A stretch of 64,000 bases of DNA from assembly GCF_963678635.1 (NCBI RefSeq), contig NC_087068.1, positions 7,756,027 through 7,820,026 of the forward strand. Reading direction: 5' to 3'. A program made the position numbers and the translations under genes. Below the pieces are notes generated by a model that was not told the origin of the DNA, searched no databases, and saw only the letters and a list, made by a program, of their open reading frames with translations. Origin of the DNA: Symsagittifera roscoffensis. Taxonomy: Eukaryota; Xenacoelomorpha; Acoela; Convolutidae. Below are positions 30,822 through 42,157 of this stretch, piece after piece (the stretch's first letter is position 1; every line of letters starts with the position of its first letter).

Positions 30822-31181
30822 TTATATTGCTTTTTTATTCTTCTTTTTCCTCTTTTTGATGAATTTGAAGTTGTTTCTGAGTCGGAAAAATATAATTGAT
30901 CGTGAATGGGGCAATTTTTTATCTATAGATTCTTTTAATTTATAAAGTTCTTCTAAATTGCTGGCTTCTGATTCTGAAAATGCGTTTCTATTTTTGGAAA
31001 ATCTTTTTCGTGTTATTTGTCTTTGTTTGGTTATTATTTTCCTTTTTAGTGTTTGTCGTTTTGTTCTAATATATCCAACTGTTTGTGTATGAGGTGTGAT
31101 TACAAGGTCGTATTTTTTGTTATCTATTTCACAGTTGTGTAAAACGATTGTTTGTTTGTTTCCTAGATTTTTAATTGACAT
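30822..31181 (-). CDS. Small basic 5' ORF
   Basis: ATG at 31181, 119 codons. The first 45 residues look folded (KQTIVLHNCEIDNKKYDLVI). Afterwards it is very rich in Lys and Arg (KRKIITKQRQITRKRF; end FKFIKKRKKKNKK), consistent with a nucleic-acid-binding or nuclear protein. It is the first ORF after the leader. It could be a regulatory product or a Gag fragment. No family recognised. Confidence 0.5.
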   Translation of the reverse strand: MSIKNLGNKQTIVLHNCEIDNKKYDLVITPHTQTVGYIRTKRQTLKRKIITKQRQITRKRFSKNRNAFSESEASNLEELYKLKESIDKKLPHSRSIIFFRLRNNFKFIKKRKKKNKKAI

Positions 31182-32438
31182 AAGGTTTAGGATGACGGAT
31201 GCAAAAGTTGTTAGATGATTTCTATTTTCTTAAACTGTTAGTTCTTACGATTTTTTTTTGGTTAGCTTAACCTGGGTCTATTTTTTCAGGGTTGGAGAGA
31301 AAAGTATATCGATTCCGAAGAATGATTTTTTACTTTCTCGTGGCTAGTATAAGCTAAGGTGTTAACTTACTTAATCTTACTTAGGGGTAGTGATTGTGTT
31401 CAAGGGTTGGAGAATAGTAAATCGATCCACAAGTTTCAGGTATAATTAGAACGCCAGTGGTTCGTTAGATACTATTTTAAACTTACTAAGTCTAAGATTT
31501 ATCCTGGGTCTTGATAAGAGGAGGGTTCAAGTAAGTGAAGGATGAATAACCGAAGTTCTTCACTGTTTATCCTAATTTGAATGATTGGTTTTGTTTAAAA
31601 ATTTCTATTAGTCTTGGGTTTTTTGAAAGGGTTGGATAGTGAATCGACGTTTGAGGTCGTTAGACACTAGCTAAGTGGGTGGGGGAGAACAAAATTGTTC
31701 TTTTTGATCCAAGGATAGGCCTTGATGATCAAGTTTTAAATTTAATTAAATAGAAAATGAATTAAGATCCAAGGATAAGCCTTGATGATCTGATTTTAAA
31801 ATTAAGTGAATTTAAGTTTAAAATGGTTTAAATTTGTTTAAGAAAAAGATTTAGTTTTTTAATGATATTAGTGAGCTTATGAATGCTGTTATGTTTAGGT
31901 GATGAAGCTGGGACAACTGATGATTTTATGATTACTAACAGTTTATTGTCATGCTACTAATTTTTGTTTTGATTTTCAATAAATATTTTCCAAACATGTT
32001 TTATATAATACTGCAGAATTTTAGGAAAACGATCTGAGATCTTTTTATCAATCGTTATTGTATATTAATAGTTTTGTTTAGCGCCTGAGATGATTATGAA
32101 GATTGACTTCAAGATTTTATGTTTGCAAATGAAAATCTAAATTCATTGCTAATAAAATTCTAAATATAAAAGTCTGTGTTGGCTTTGCCGTACTATCATA
32201 TAACTATTTGGTAAGTTTCTACTTTGTCGTATGTCGTTTCTGGTTCGAGGTCTTCTTGCAATTCCGGGTAGTTCTGTTATCGTTCGGAATATTGGCTCTG
32301 ATCTATTGAGTCGTAGAGACATTTCGATTAAATTATCGTCGTATAACATTTTAAAAATGTTTTGTCTAAATTCTAATATATTTTTGGTTAATTCTAAGCT
32401 ATTAAGGTCTTGTTCGAGACTTATGGTCGCACCAGATA
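31182..32438 (-). promoter_or_regulatory. Retroelement 5' leader
   Basis: About 1.26 kb between the primer site and the first ORF, with no reading frame. It holds repeated blocks: GGGTTGGAGA...ATCGA at about 31289, 31404 and 31629, and GATCCAAGGATARGCCTTGA at about 31709 and 31767. In this position such repeats could form the RNA packaging or dimerisation region, but that is inference. Confidence 0.5.
32417..32434 (-). promoter_or_regulatory. Candidate tRNA primer-binding site
   Basis: Element sense TGGTGCGACCATAAGTCT, four bases after the 5' LTR. It begins TGG, complementary to the CCA end of a tRNA, and the wider complement contains GTTCGA as in a T-arm. The tRNA is not identified. Confidence 0.6.
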
Positions 32439-32846
32439 AGTTAGGACCGATGTGGTTAATTCATAGAGTAATTTCGGATAGGGTACACCGTCTGCTCGTC
32501 ACGCTATCTTATTTTCGGCCGGATAGATTCGTGCAACTTCTTAGTCTAATACCGATCCTAATCTTACTCTTATACTATCTAGTCTCAGGTTGTTTAACTA
32601 GTCTCTGCTAGGCTCAATAGATCTAGGGTATACTGGTTTATTGCGGCTGCTTAAGTTCCTTTGGAGAGGCAACTAATTTCTAAGTTAAATTCAAATCTCT
32701 CTGGTGCTGAAATTACAAGTAATTTCAGCACTTACAAATAAGTGGGTTGTTAGTTAGATGGATCATGATTGGTTAATATTAAATACTTTACAGTGGTAAA
32801 ATATCTAATTTATCCAATCATAAAATGTAGTTTAGATCAGGTTCCA
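32439..32846 (-). repeat. 5' LTR of the retroelement
   Basis: 408 bp, pairs with 9932-10339. It contains the hairpin at 32704-32731 and AATAAA (complement of 32637-32642). It should hold the element's promoter. No TATA box is clear. Confidence 0.95.
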
Positions 32847-32852
32847 GTGTTG
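32847..32852. other. Right target-site duplication GTGTTG
   Basis: Matches 9926-9931. It lies directly beyond the right LTR and proves an integration event at this site. Confidence 0.85.
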
Positions 32853-33017
32853 AAATTAGCGCTTCATTAATACTGCTATAGGCACTCTTAGAAATCTTCG
32901 GATTATTTGATTGATTTATTGGTATAATCCTAAAGAGCGTCGGCTCACTGTTGTGTGAAACCACACAATACTGAACGAAACCACAAATTGAATGCAATCG
33001 GATAAATATTTTTTCAG

Positions 33018-33218
33018 CATTATTTCTTACTGTGAGCAAAACAACTTCTCCTGGTGTTTACATTCTGGAAACACAGGTAGTGCAAACACTACCAGACTTC
33101 TTCGGCTACCGATACACATTCCAAAATGTCGCAACTCTCGGAGACCCGAACTCCACCCGAGTGTTCGAAAGAGTCGGAACAGGAATCTATTCGACTTTAA
33201 GCTCAATAAAAAGTTGGA
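33018..33218 (+). CDS. Candidate extracellular exon of the split gene
   Basis: Acceptor 'atattttttcag' before 33018. It enters in phase 1 and reads LFLTVSKTTSPGVYILETQ and on through FGYRYTFQNVATLGDPNS to STLSSIKSW, a β-rich, extracellular-looking sequence with one NST glycosylation site. The 3' end is uncertain. The most fitting phase-1 donor is A|gtataa after 33218, and the frame stays open to a TAG at 33266. An alternative is an early donor after 33076. The LTR element is inserted about 170 bp upstream. No domain family recognised. Confidence 0.5.
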
Positions 33219-33709
33219 GTATAATTGAAAAATCTCTCCCTGAATTAAGAAACAGAAAATTTTTGTAGAAAAGTTAAGAGGCAAACTGCTGAACTATAAC
33301 GGCGACTTAAAAAGAAAAAGAAAAAATTTATCACGTGAACAGTTTTCTCCATATTTAGTTTACGGGGGGTTTGTTTAGCTTACGATCGTTAACTCAGAAA
33401 CTTGAGCAGCTGAAACCAGCAACACAGAAATAGAACTATCTTCCCTGTCCAATCACAAATTCCGGTGACTTACAAAAACTTTTAAAAAAAACTTTTCTTT
33501 TTCAGACTACAATGATGAAAATTTAGTGAAACTTCCAAAAACCTAATAACCAAGTCCAATTTCTATGCCGCAGCCTTGAATCGGTTACAAAAATAATTTT
33601 AATCGTAAAACTCGATAATCATAGTTCGAAGATGAAACATAATTAAAGATTATTTATAGAAAAATAAAATTGTTAACCTTCGCAAAGTTGAATGGGTTCC
33701 ATAATATAG

Positions 33710-33826
33710 AACCTCTGCTGGCGACGGTAGCCGAGAGCTGCACCCAATTCCAAGTGACGTCAGAAGCAGTGAACGAAACTGGTCACGTGATTTCTCCGCC
33801 GAGCAATGAGGAGTTCATTGACACAG
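33710..33826 (+). CDS. Candidate extracellular exon (117 bp)
   Basis: Flanked by acceptor 'ataatatag' and donor G|gtggct, phase 1 at both ends. Base composition is clearly less AT-rich than the intron around it. It reads PLLATVAESCTQFQVTSEAV then NETGHVISPPSNEEFIDTG, with one Cys and one N-glycosylation site (NET). It lies between two other phase-1 exons on the same strand. Function unknown. Confidence 0.6.
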
Positions 33827-34156
33827 GTGGCTAGTTCTTAAACAATTTCTTTGCTTTTCAACTCGTACTCGGGCGAAATTTACCGAACTGGTTTGATGGA
33901 ATAAATTTCATTAATTTTCAAGTCTCAGGCCGACAAACTGCTACTGGCTTTTTGTTCAAGAGCTAAGATCTTGTTAATTACTTGCCGTCCTTTTGCAAAA
34001 GGGGGGGGGGGGGGGACTCGTGACAAAGGTACAAAAAGTTGTATCTGCTTAACTGTTCAACATTTCTTAATAGGGGAATTCGTTTTAATGTACCAAATAG
34101 GGGGGGGTAGTTAACACAACTTAAGAGACTTCAATTTTGAACCTTTTTATTTCCAG

Positions 34157-34279
34157 GCCCTCTAGTGACTTTTTCTTATGAGGATTTCCAGCAGACCTCG
34201 TCTTCAATCGTGTTCAAAATCCTCAAAGACGATCAGAGGTTTCACAAAGCGAATGTTGTAGCTGAACACATTAATGAAG
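34157..34279 (+). CDS. Candidate extracellular exon (123 bp)
   Basis: Acceptor 'tttttatttccag' and donor G|gtgcga, phase 1 at both ends. It reads PLVTFSYEDFQQTSSSIVFK followed by ILKDDQRFHKANVVAEHINE. Codon-like composition and clean splice sites support a real exon too short for an ORF scan. It is probably part of the same extracellular region as its neighbours. Confidence 0.65.
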
Positions 34280-37200
34280 GTGCGAAACAAAAATATTCTC
34301 AATATTCATTCATTTAAAATTTTCTTCCTACTTTTGAAAAGTAGTTTTTTTTTTACAGAAGTCTCGATTTTTATCTAGCCACATTTGAACAGAATTTTTA
34401 TGCCATCTAAAAGCTAGTGATGCCTTGAGCTCAAATTCTTATACCATCTGAAAGCTAGTTAAATCTCTAGCTCAACTCTAGAAATCTATATAAATTCTCC
34501 CTCAAAACATTTTTTTTTCTTTCGTGTTTTATTTGAAAAGATATTTGGTGATGCGACCAAAGTTTGGAAATTGATGGCTTTTTAAAGATCCCCGCATCCA
34601 GTTTTGTTAGTCAAAAATCGATTATATTATGATTTCAGTAGCGGTCCTAGTGAATTTTTACAAAATTCTATTATAATCAATTGATAATCGATTACAATCT
34701 CTTGCTTTCAATGCTAAAAAATGCTCAATTTAGGTAACTTATAAACAATTCTAATCAAATGAAAGCAATTAGTTTTGATGATAGGTTTTCATGCGATTAC
34801 AGTTCAGTATAAATGATTATCACAACCTTTTGAAAAACAAGTTTTCGAAAATCAAAAACTTTTAAAAATTCAAAACAAAAAAAACCAAAAAATTAGTTGA
34901 GCGTCTCATTAAACTAACAGAAAAAGCATAAGTCAAACCAACTAAATACGGTCCCTCCAGGGATAAAATATTCGAATATAAAGGTAGTTGTGTCTATATA
35001 AAAAGCGAAAAACGTAGAAATTAAGATTTTGATGTTTAGGATATTTCATCGGTTCGCATTAAAGCTTATCACCCATTATTTTCATCAGCAGTTGGCCCTA
35101 TTAGCGTTTAATTCTTTTATTTTGGGAACAAGGATGCAATCTACGCTAGGAGTTATTGACTTAAATGGTTTCTACATTATTAAGCGTCTTGCCGTTGCTA
35201 ATCAGTATGAAAACACAAATATGGGCAATTTAGTTTGATTAGGACTTCCGAAAACTGCCGGGTTAAAAATTTTAACCAAATATGTTAAAGATTCAGTGTC
35301 TTCCCACCCAATAAAAATGCAGAACACGTCGCTAGTTTGGCAAAAACAGCCGTTTAAAAGAATGGGGGAAAACAGATAATGTTTTCGGGAGGGCACCTAA
35401 AATCGTGGAAACTGCGAAGGAAAGTTTTGAGAACACGAAAAAGATCTAAGGAAGATCAAAAAGATTGTTGGAAGAAGTATGTTAGTGACAACAATTTGAC
35501 GATCGACAACGAGCCAGCACAAAAACGATTCGAAGATACAAAATCAACAGAGCGTGCTGGTAACCAAAGCTAAGAAAACTTTTGACAGAAAAGTTCAACT
35601 TACCTTGACACTTCGTTTGTTTGGCACCTTGAAAAAGTCGTTTGTTTTGAGTACTTTTCGTTTGTTTTGCAGTGATTTGATATGAAGAGATAACTGAGGC
35701 GGATAAAATGGGCTCTTTAAAGGGAGGCGGTTCATTTTTTCTCAACATACGTTCTCTTAGAAGCCATCGTGACCAGTAGGTTTGTTCAATAAGTAGATTT
35801 TAAGTGAAACCCCCGGTTGTTGCTCTCTGTGACACATGGTTGAGTTAAAGGATGCACTGGAAATCTATAAAGTCTATAGATATCGTCCAGTTGATGTAAG
35901 AAACAAGATAAAAGAAAAAGGCGCCTTTAACCTAAAAAAAATCCTAATTTCGAAATGAAAAAGTTATAGTCGGCAATTGAATATGTATTTTTTATCCAAA
36001 TTTTGGTCAAAAAATGCTTGTGGAGAAATCATGTCGGGGTTGGAAGTTTTAGTGCGTGTAAGCTTTTAGGTATAAACATTGACTCGATTTAATTTTTATT
36101 GACCACATTTCAACAATGACCAAAAAATTGGGCATCTTCTAATAAATAGTTTATAAGGCTCGGTTCTGTTTTCTAAAAACACAATTGCCTCAATTTTATA
36201 TATCATATGGTAAATGAGTATTTTACTAAGGGATATTAGTGTTTAGTAACACGTATACAACTCATCTGGAAGAAATAAACAAATTTTAGGAACGGATTTT
36301 GTGAACCATTTATCTTAAGAAAAAATTGGAATCGGTCAAGGAGATAAAAAGCAGAAAAAAACTCTAAGTGTTTATGAAAATCATCTGTATGAACTGTTTT
36401 AGGAGCTTTTTCAAAGTATAAAAAACAAAAAAAGGGATGAGCTCTTGAAAAATAGTAACAAAATGTCGTGTCACTCGTAATTCCAGCAAGGGTTTGCTAC
36501 CAATTATGCCTTTTCACAGCACAATCATGAAAAACGTTCTAAAAAGACACCTAAATTGAACATATAATATAATAATAAAAGAGTCTCATCTAATTCCCAA
36601 AGATATTGAAAGCTTGAAAGCAAGCGAATTTAAAAAGTTTCACAAAGTTTTTGCAAAAATGACATTAAAGATAACATGTTTTTTGGAAACCTTTTTTTAA
36701 AAAGAAGCCCACTTTTCTATTTGTTCTCTTGCTTTTTTAACAGCCCTTCCAGAGACTGTATTGCGTTAGTTTCTTTGATATTGTAACAGTTCTGGATAAA
36801 TGAATTCAAGTTCATCATAATAATTGATTACTTACGCTTAAACTTGGATACGGGTTGCCGTTTTGGTTAAGTTGGAACAATTAAAGTCCAAGAGATTTTA
36901 ACGGTGCTATACTTTAACCCGTGCTATTAACGGGTCAGTGACTTGTCGACCCAGAAGCTGTTGCAAACCAGATTTATTACCCTACTAGAGGCTTAGGACA
37001 TCTCTCGGTAATCTTCATCACCTGAGGCAAAGTTTCAAAAAATCGGAAAAAGAAACCAATTTTTTTTCGTTTTGTTTCAAAAACTTTACCAGTTTCTGTT
37101 TTTTAATAGATGTTTTCCAAAATTTATTCTGTCGTAGCTCTTGGCTCTTAAAAGTCATAAAAACTCGTTTAATCATAAGAAAAACATTCAACTGAAATCC

Positions 37201-38917
37201 GCACTCAGTAAAAAGAGAAAATTATTTTTTTTATTACAATTATAATTGTACTTTTAACTAAAATTTAATTAAATATAAAAGCCAAATTTGGATATTCAAG
37301 CGATTTGTAATCCATTATCATGATAAATTTTTTTGTGACAAAAAAAAATCTTAATCAGTTATAATTGATTATAAATTTTTTTTTTCGAAAAACTCTTTTA
37401 ATTTCTTATAATCTCTTGTTATTTTATATAACCTATTGTAAAAGATTATAATTCCTTTTTCGGTCAAGAATTTTAATAATTGAGATATCTTTTCACACTT
37501 TGGTTCATCTGAAAAAAAATTTTTTACCGCGAAACAAAAAGTTTCATAGAGATCCCTTCATGTTAGTTGAAAGGTTCCCGCGGTAGGTTCACTTTTCCAA
37601 ACAAATCATGAACTAAAGTAATCTGCTGATACTTTGTTGATTGAAAAATTTAATTTGTGGATCAAAAAACAACTGCAGTCTTGAAAGATTGAAAATGTAA
37701 AAACGCTATAAATTTTAATTGATTTGAAAACTGTTAAAACAGCTTTCACCTTTTTCACATAAACCAACGTCTACAAAACGCATAGAATATTAGCACTTCA
37801 GATCTATGGTCGAAGACACATTGGGCTAACAAAAGAATATATAATCAACTATTATCGATTATAATGAACTTTTTCTGCAAAACAAAAAATTTGAATGAAA
37901 ATAATCGAATATAATAGATTATAATTGTCTCGAAAATAAATGGATAACTAATCGATTGAAAAGCATTTTATTTCATAAGAGTTTTATTTTAAAAAAGGAA
38001 ATTATAAACAATTATAAATTGAATAAAATCATTTTTTTGTCATTTTCATTAAGACAAATTTAGATGAAAACACCCGTAGTATGACAAACTCCAACAAAAA
38101 ACAGCTCGCAACAATAGAAAACTCGCCTTAAAATACAACTTTCAATGTATTTTTATTGCCATTGCTTAAAGCGATGCGAGCTTACCAACAGATGCTGATT
38201 CTTTATACGAGTCTTAGAGCCCTTTAAGTGGCGACGATTGAGTAGCGCGCCCACCAGCAGCCTTGAAACGAAGTTTTTAAATTTCAAATATGTTTTATTG
38301 CAAGCTATCAAAGTATTTGAAAAGCAATGGGAAAATTAAAGGCTAATCAAGGTTGTCTGATAACAAAAAATTCAAGTAATTTACCACAAAAAAAACCAGA
38401 AGCTCATGTTGACTTTCTGTTGATGCCGTTGAAACAATTGGAGTACACTTTTTTCAAGTTTTTTTTTGAAGTTTTCAAGGCAGAATTCACCAATAGTAGC
38501 AGGAAGAAATTGCGTTGCCAGCGTTTCTTAAATCGAAACAAAACTTGATGATCAAAATATGCGTTCTAGACAAAAAAAATAATCCATAATAAGTTGAAAT
38601 TCTGTATTTTTCGTATGTTTTTTAAGAACGAATTTAACAAGCGCGCTTTAAGACCCCCAATTTAATTCTTAGTCGCTATAATTACACATAAATTAAAAAA
38701 CCTTTTGGCGTGCTGAAAATTTTGGCAAACATTTTGTTGTTCATGGAGTGTTAGGAGACAAAAAAAATTTAGCCAGACGTGTAAAACTCGTCAAAAAAAA
38801 TTAAACTAAATTTAAAAAAACCAATTAATCAAATATTTAGGTGGATACAAGATTCAGTTACGGATGAAACTTTTAGGTTTTAAGATTTGGTTAAAGATTA
38901 AAGTTTTGCATTTCCAG
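34280..38917. other. Intron-like DNA with ATTATAATC-rich patches
   Basis: No supported exon. Patches rich in (A)ATCGATTATAAT and its complement occur near 34620-34820, 37220-37460 and 37830-38040, and again at 61210-61480, so they are a dispersed degenerate repeat. Weak open frames at 35029-35238 and 35379-35573 lack splice sites and homology cues. Confidence 0.5.
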
Positions 38918-39181
38918 CTGGAGACACTCTGGGTCGCTTATTCCAGACAGAGATCCCATTCTCTGAATTCAACCAGTCGTCGTCGTCGTCGTCGTCGTCG
39001 TCGTCTTCTTCTTCTTCTTCTTCTTCTTCTTCTTCTTCTTCTTCTTCGTCTTCGTCTGATTCATTTATTCTGATTGAGATCGAGCGTAACATTGAGGCCG
39101 GTGAAGTGTATAGAGTGAGTGTGGCTTCCTTCTGTCAAGATATCTCTTTCTACACCGACCAGATACTCATCCAGTTCACTG
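38918..39181 (+). CDS. Exon with 27-serine tract
   Basis: Acceptor 'gcatttccag' and donor G|gttagc, phase 1 at both ends, 264 bp. It has no ATG, so an ORF scan misses it. It reads TLGRLFQTEIPFSEFNQ, then 27 consecutive Ser codons (8 TCG, a TCT run, then mixed; 38977-39057), then DSFILIEIERNIEAGEVYRV and SVASFCQDISFYTDQILIQF. The flanks look like a folded extracellular domain, and the serine run is an inserted flexible linker grown from a trinucleotide microsatellite. Same phase as its neighbours. Confidence 0.72.
38977..39057 (+). repeat. TCG/TCT trinucleotide microsatellite in exon
   Basis: 81 bp of uninterrupted TCG then TCT triplets encoding poly-Ser on the plus strand. Length polymorphism is likely. 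Minus-strand poly-Glu/Asp frames are shadows. Confidence 0.9.
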
Positions 39182-39232
39182 GTTAGCTTACACCGAGTTT
39201 ACCCTATTATGATCTTTATTTTAAAATCTTTT

Positions 39233-39752
39233 TGTTCCGACTTTCGTAACGAAAGTAACGGAGTATTTGTGCTCGGGTGGTGTTTTTTCTACAGACAAAT
39301 TTCGACTTTTTAACTAGCCATTTTTTGTCAGATTTTTAAAATATCATTCAAAAGGTATTGCTATCCTGAGCTTGAATTTGAAAAGATATTTCACCTGTGA
39401 TCCTTTTTTGTTAAGTTATGGGGGTTTAAAGATTGCCATTTTGGCCAATTTGGGACAATTAACGCGCGATATATTTCGCGCTATTAACGCGTGAGCGGAG
39501 ATTTAATCCGTCATAGAATTCGTTCCAAATTGGTTAAAGCAGGCTATTTGTCATAATTTATTAGTTCTAGAAGCTAATTTTATCACTTTGTACTTGATCT
39601 GGCATGTGGGGCGTGATTTTTACAAAAAATCTCAAATTAAAAAAATTTCATTTTTTGATTATGTTCAAATTTTTCACGTCATTACTTCTCCATAGACCCT
39701 ACAAGGCATTCGGATTATTCAGGGCTTCGCCTTGATACGAGCATTCCTGTTA
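39233..39752 (+). repeat. REP-A, well-preserved forward copy
   Basis: Starts TTCCGACTTTCGTAACGAAA, contains 'gcgcgatatatttcgcgc' and 'atctggcatgtggggcgtg', and ends 'cagggcttcgccttgatacg' plus 'agcattcctgtt'. There is no reading frame. A partial second copy follows at about 39770-39910. Confidence 0.75.
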
Positions 39753-40557
39753 AATTGAAAATCGACCCATTGAAAAAACCTGTTGTCTTGAGCTCAAAAA
39801 ACAATTTGGGACTTTAACGGCTGATTTCGAACTGGGATAATTAACACGCAATATATTTCGTTTCCTTAAATTGAAGGCGGCAAATTAAGTCCTTCAAATG
39901 TTGAACTGAGGCAAGCTATTTGCTCCTAAAAAACCGTACCACACGCAAAATATACCCATTTGGTTTTCTTTGGTAATGTAAATAACAAAACTTAGATTAA
40001 AAACTGTAAAAACTACTCCAAATTTCTTTTTTTTGTACAATTTCTTGAACAGCTGTGATATCGATGTTTCAAATTTCTCTTCACTAAAAAAAATTGAGTG
40101 CATGATGATAGTCGAATTTTTCTGTGCTAATTGTGGGTCAGCCGCTTTTTTTAAATTATTTTAAATCAAATTTATATCAACCAGTTAGTTTCAATTAAAA
40201 TTGAGATTTTCAATATTATTTAACTTTATTGGATCTCTGAAGCGATTGCGTCCCTCAATAGTGTTTCACTCGTACCTAAGTTTTAATAAGTTTCCAGGCC
40301 TGGTCACATGTCTAGCATTGCATGTCTACCACGTTGTCACTAATGAACACAGCTGTCACATAACTGCTCAGAGTTGCGATTATCGCAGTTTTTAGCAGTT
40401 CTAATTTCTGCATGACCAAAGGTGCATCACGCATGACCAGATGTTCATCAGGTAACCAGACCTGAGCAGAAAATGCACATCCGATTAAAACAAAATCTGA
40501 TCATCCGTCAACAAGATCTGATCATGTCGGATGCAGACTAGATCAGAACTGCATGCA

Positions 40558-41042
40558 AGCGAAGTTATCAGATCTGATGCGATCTGTCGCAGCTGTGCCC
40601 ATGCATAAAATAGATATGCCAAAAATGTGATGCAGATTTTTAGGTGTTCAGATATGGTTGAAGAGAAAAACTTCAGCACCAGCAGCAAAATTTTTCAGGT
40701 TCATGGTTTTTTCATCAAATTTTTAATTGAAGCCCTCTGATGAAACTATGCCGTAAAGTCTTAGAAAAATATGTCACACGCCCAGCGGGGAAACAATTTT
40801 GTCTTTGACTTTTTTCAGAAGTATGTAAAATGAATTTGAATTACATTTTAATATGAAGCTTACAGTAAATTGGAAACAAGCAAACAATTGCAAAAAGTCT
40901 ATCCCAGTTTTGAAAATGTTGCTGATCTGATAAATTTATTTGTCAGGCATTTTTCGGGTCTGCATGACATCTGTGGCATATCAATTTTATGCATGTGCGC
41001 AGCTGCTACAGATCTGCATCAGATCTGATAAGTTATGCTTTT
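40558..41042. repeat. Inverted repeat with ~85-bp arms
   Basis: Left arm about 40558-40640 (…ttatcagatctgatgcgatc…atgcataaaatagatatgcc) and right arm about 40960-41042 in reverse complement, sharing ATGCATAAAATWGATATGCC and TTATCAGATCTGATGC. The loop is about 320 bp. The word GATCTGAT recurs in and around both arms. Possibly a foldback element; no target duplication found. Confidence 0.65.
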
Positions 41043-41429
41043 CATTAGAAGTTTACCGTAAACTCACCATGACGCAATGATTCATAAACTGAGGGCTATT
41101 AAATGAAACATGCGACAGGTATAAATTCTTCTTCCGAGAATTTTATCGAGCGACATGTGACCAGCAAGTAAGACGACAGCCATTAAGAAGACAATTTTTT
41201 ATGGCATTTTAAAACAACGCTACGCGCAATTCTTTGCATTACATTTTTGAGAATTATGAACCACTTAAATTCGAATTGCTCTTTTTACATGTAATAACCC
41301 TTTTTTGTCGTCTTACTGGCTTGTCGTCTTAATGGCCTGTCGTCTTTTTTTTACCTAGCACCGGAGCGACAGTTAGCTGTAAATTGTTTGTTTCGCACAA
41401 AATAGGAGAAGCAGCAACATTGATTCATG

Positions 41430-41861
41430 CAGGGGCGGATTTAGGGGCGGGGGGCGGGGGGGGGGGGGCGGACGTTTCCTTTTCTCAGGGATTCGACCCC
41501 CTGCCGACCCAAAGGGTCCTCCCTTTGGTACTTTTTCAGAAATCCATTTTTGGCCGACACACCCTATAATTTTTCTAAAGGCAACTTCGGCGCCATTATA
41601 TACTAACTTTGAGGGGGAGCGCGCGCCCAAAAAAACGCGATTTTTTTGTCAAAATTTTCCAAAAAGAGCCCAAAAATGGCTTTTTTACCTGTTTTTTCAA
41701 AAATTTGTCTGCGGCGCAGAAAATTTGGCCAAAACTGCTTTTTTATACTGCTTTAGGAGAGCTCGGAAAATCAATTTAATTGACCTAAAAAAAAGTCGTC
41801 AAAATTTTCGTTTTTTTTGAAAATCCGCCCCTCCCTCGAGAAAATCCTAGATCCGCCCCTG
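41430..41861 (+). mobile_element. hAT-type MITE with 8-bp target duplication
   Basis: 432 bp. It starts CAGGGGCGGATTTAGG and ends CCTAGATCCGCCCCTG as inverted termini, and is flanked on both sides by GATTCATG (41422-41429 and 41862-41869). An 8-bp duplication and CAGGG-type ends are features of hAT transposons. With no transposase it must depend on an enzyme encoded elsewhere. A poly-G run lies near its left end. Confidence 0.88.
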
Positions 41862-42157
41862 GATTCATGTGTATTATAACACTCTTGCTTGACGCATGCG
41901 CAACGGAACTAAAAAAGCATAACCATTTAAAAGTAGTGTTTCTCGTGTCAGACGAAAGTTTTGGATCTTCTGATTGCCAGAATACGTCTCTAGAATACGT
42001 TTTGTAAAAAGAAAAGTATTGAATATAGATTTAGAAATTGAAAAAAGACGAGTTCGATTATTTTCCGTCTCTTTCCACAGCCAATGTATGATTTCAACAT
42101 AAATCTTCTAAGGAATTTAAGTGTCCGATTGACTCGCCTCATTTCGATGTGAATGGA

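Larger units (their letters stand above)
9932..32846 (-). mobile_element. Giant Ty3/gypsy-type LTR retroelement with Env-like region
   Basis: The element is 22,915 bp on the minus strand, bounded by two 408-bp LTRs and a 6-bp target duplication. Domain order in its own direction is Gag, CCHC knuckle, protease, RT (YLDDV), RNase H, integrase (HHCC, DDE and a GPY-like tail), then hydrophobic, Pro/Ser/Thr-rich and Env-like reading frames. The order PR-RT-RH-IN is that of Ty3/gypsy and retroviruses. A 4381-bp internal block is tandemly duplicated, so the unit without it is about 18.5 kb, long for this class. Many reading-frame breaks suggest it is not autonomous. It sits in an intron of the plus-strand gene, antisense to it, about 170 bp before an exon. 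Confidence 0.93.

Noticed and set aside
35029..35573. Weak coding-like frames (64-69 codons) near 35.0-35.6 kb
   Set aside because: No splice sites, frames change repeatedly and no family is recognisable.
40304..40395. Possible phase-1 exon after 'aagtttccag' (GLVTCLALHVYHVV...)
   Set aside because: The acceptor is good, but no acceptable donor occurs before a TAG, and it abuts the GATCTGAT inverted repeat.
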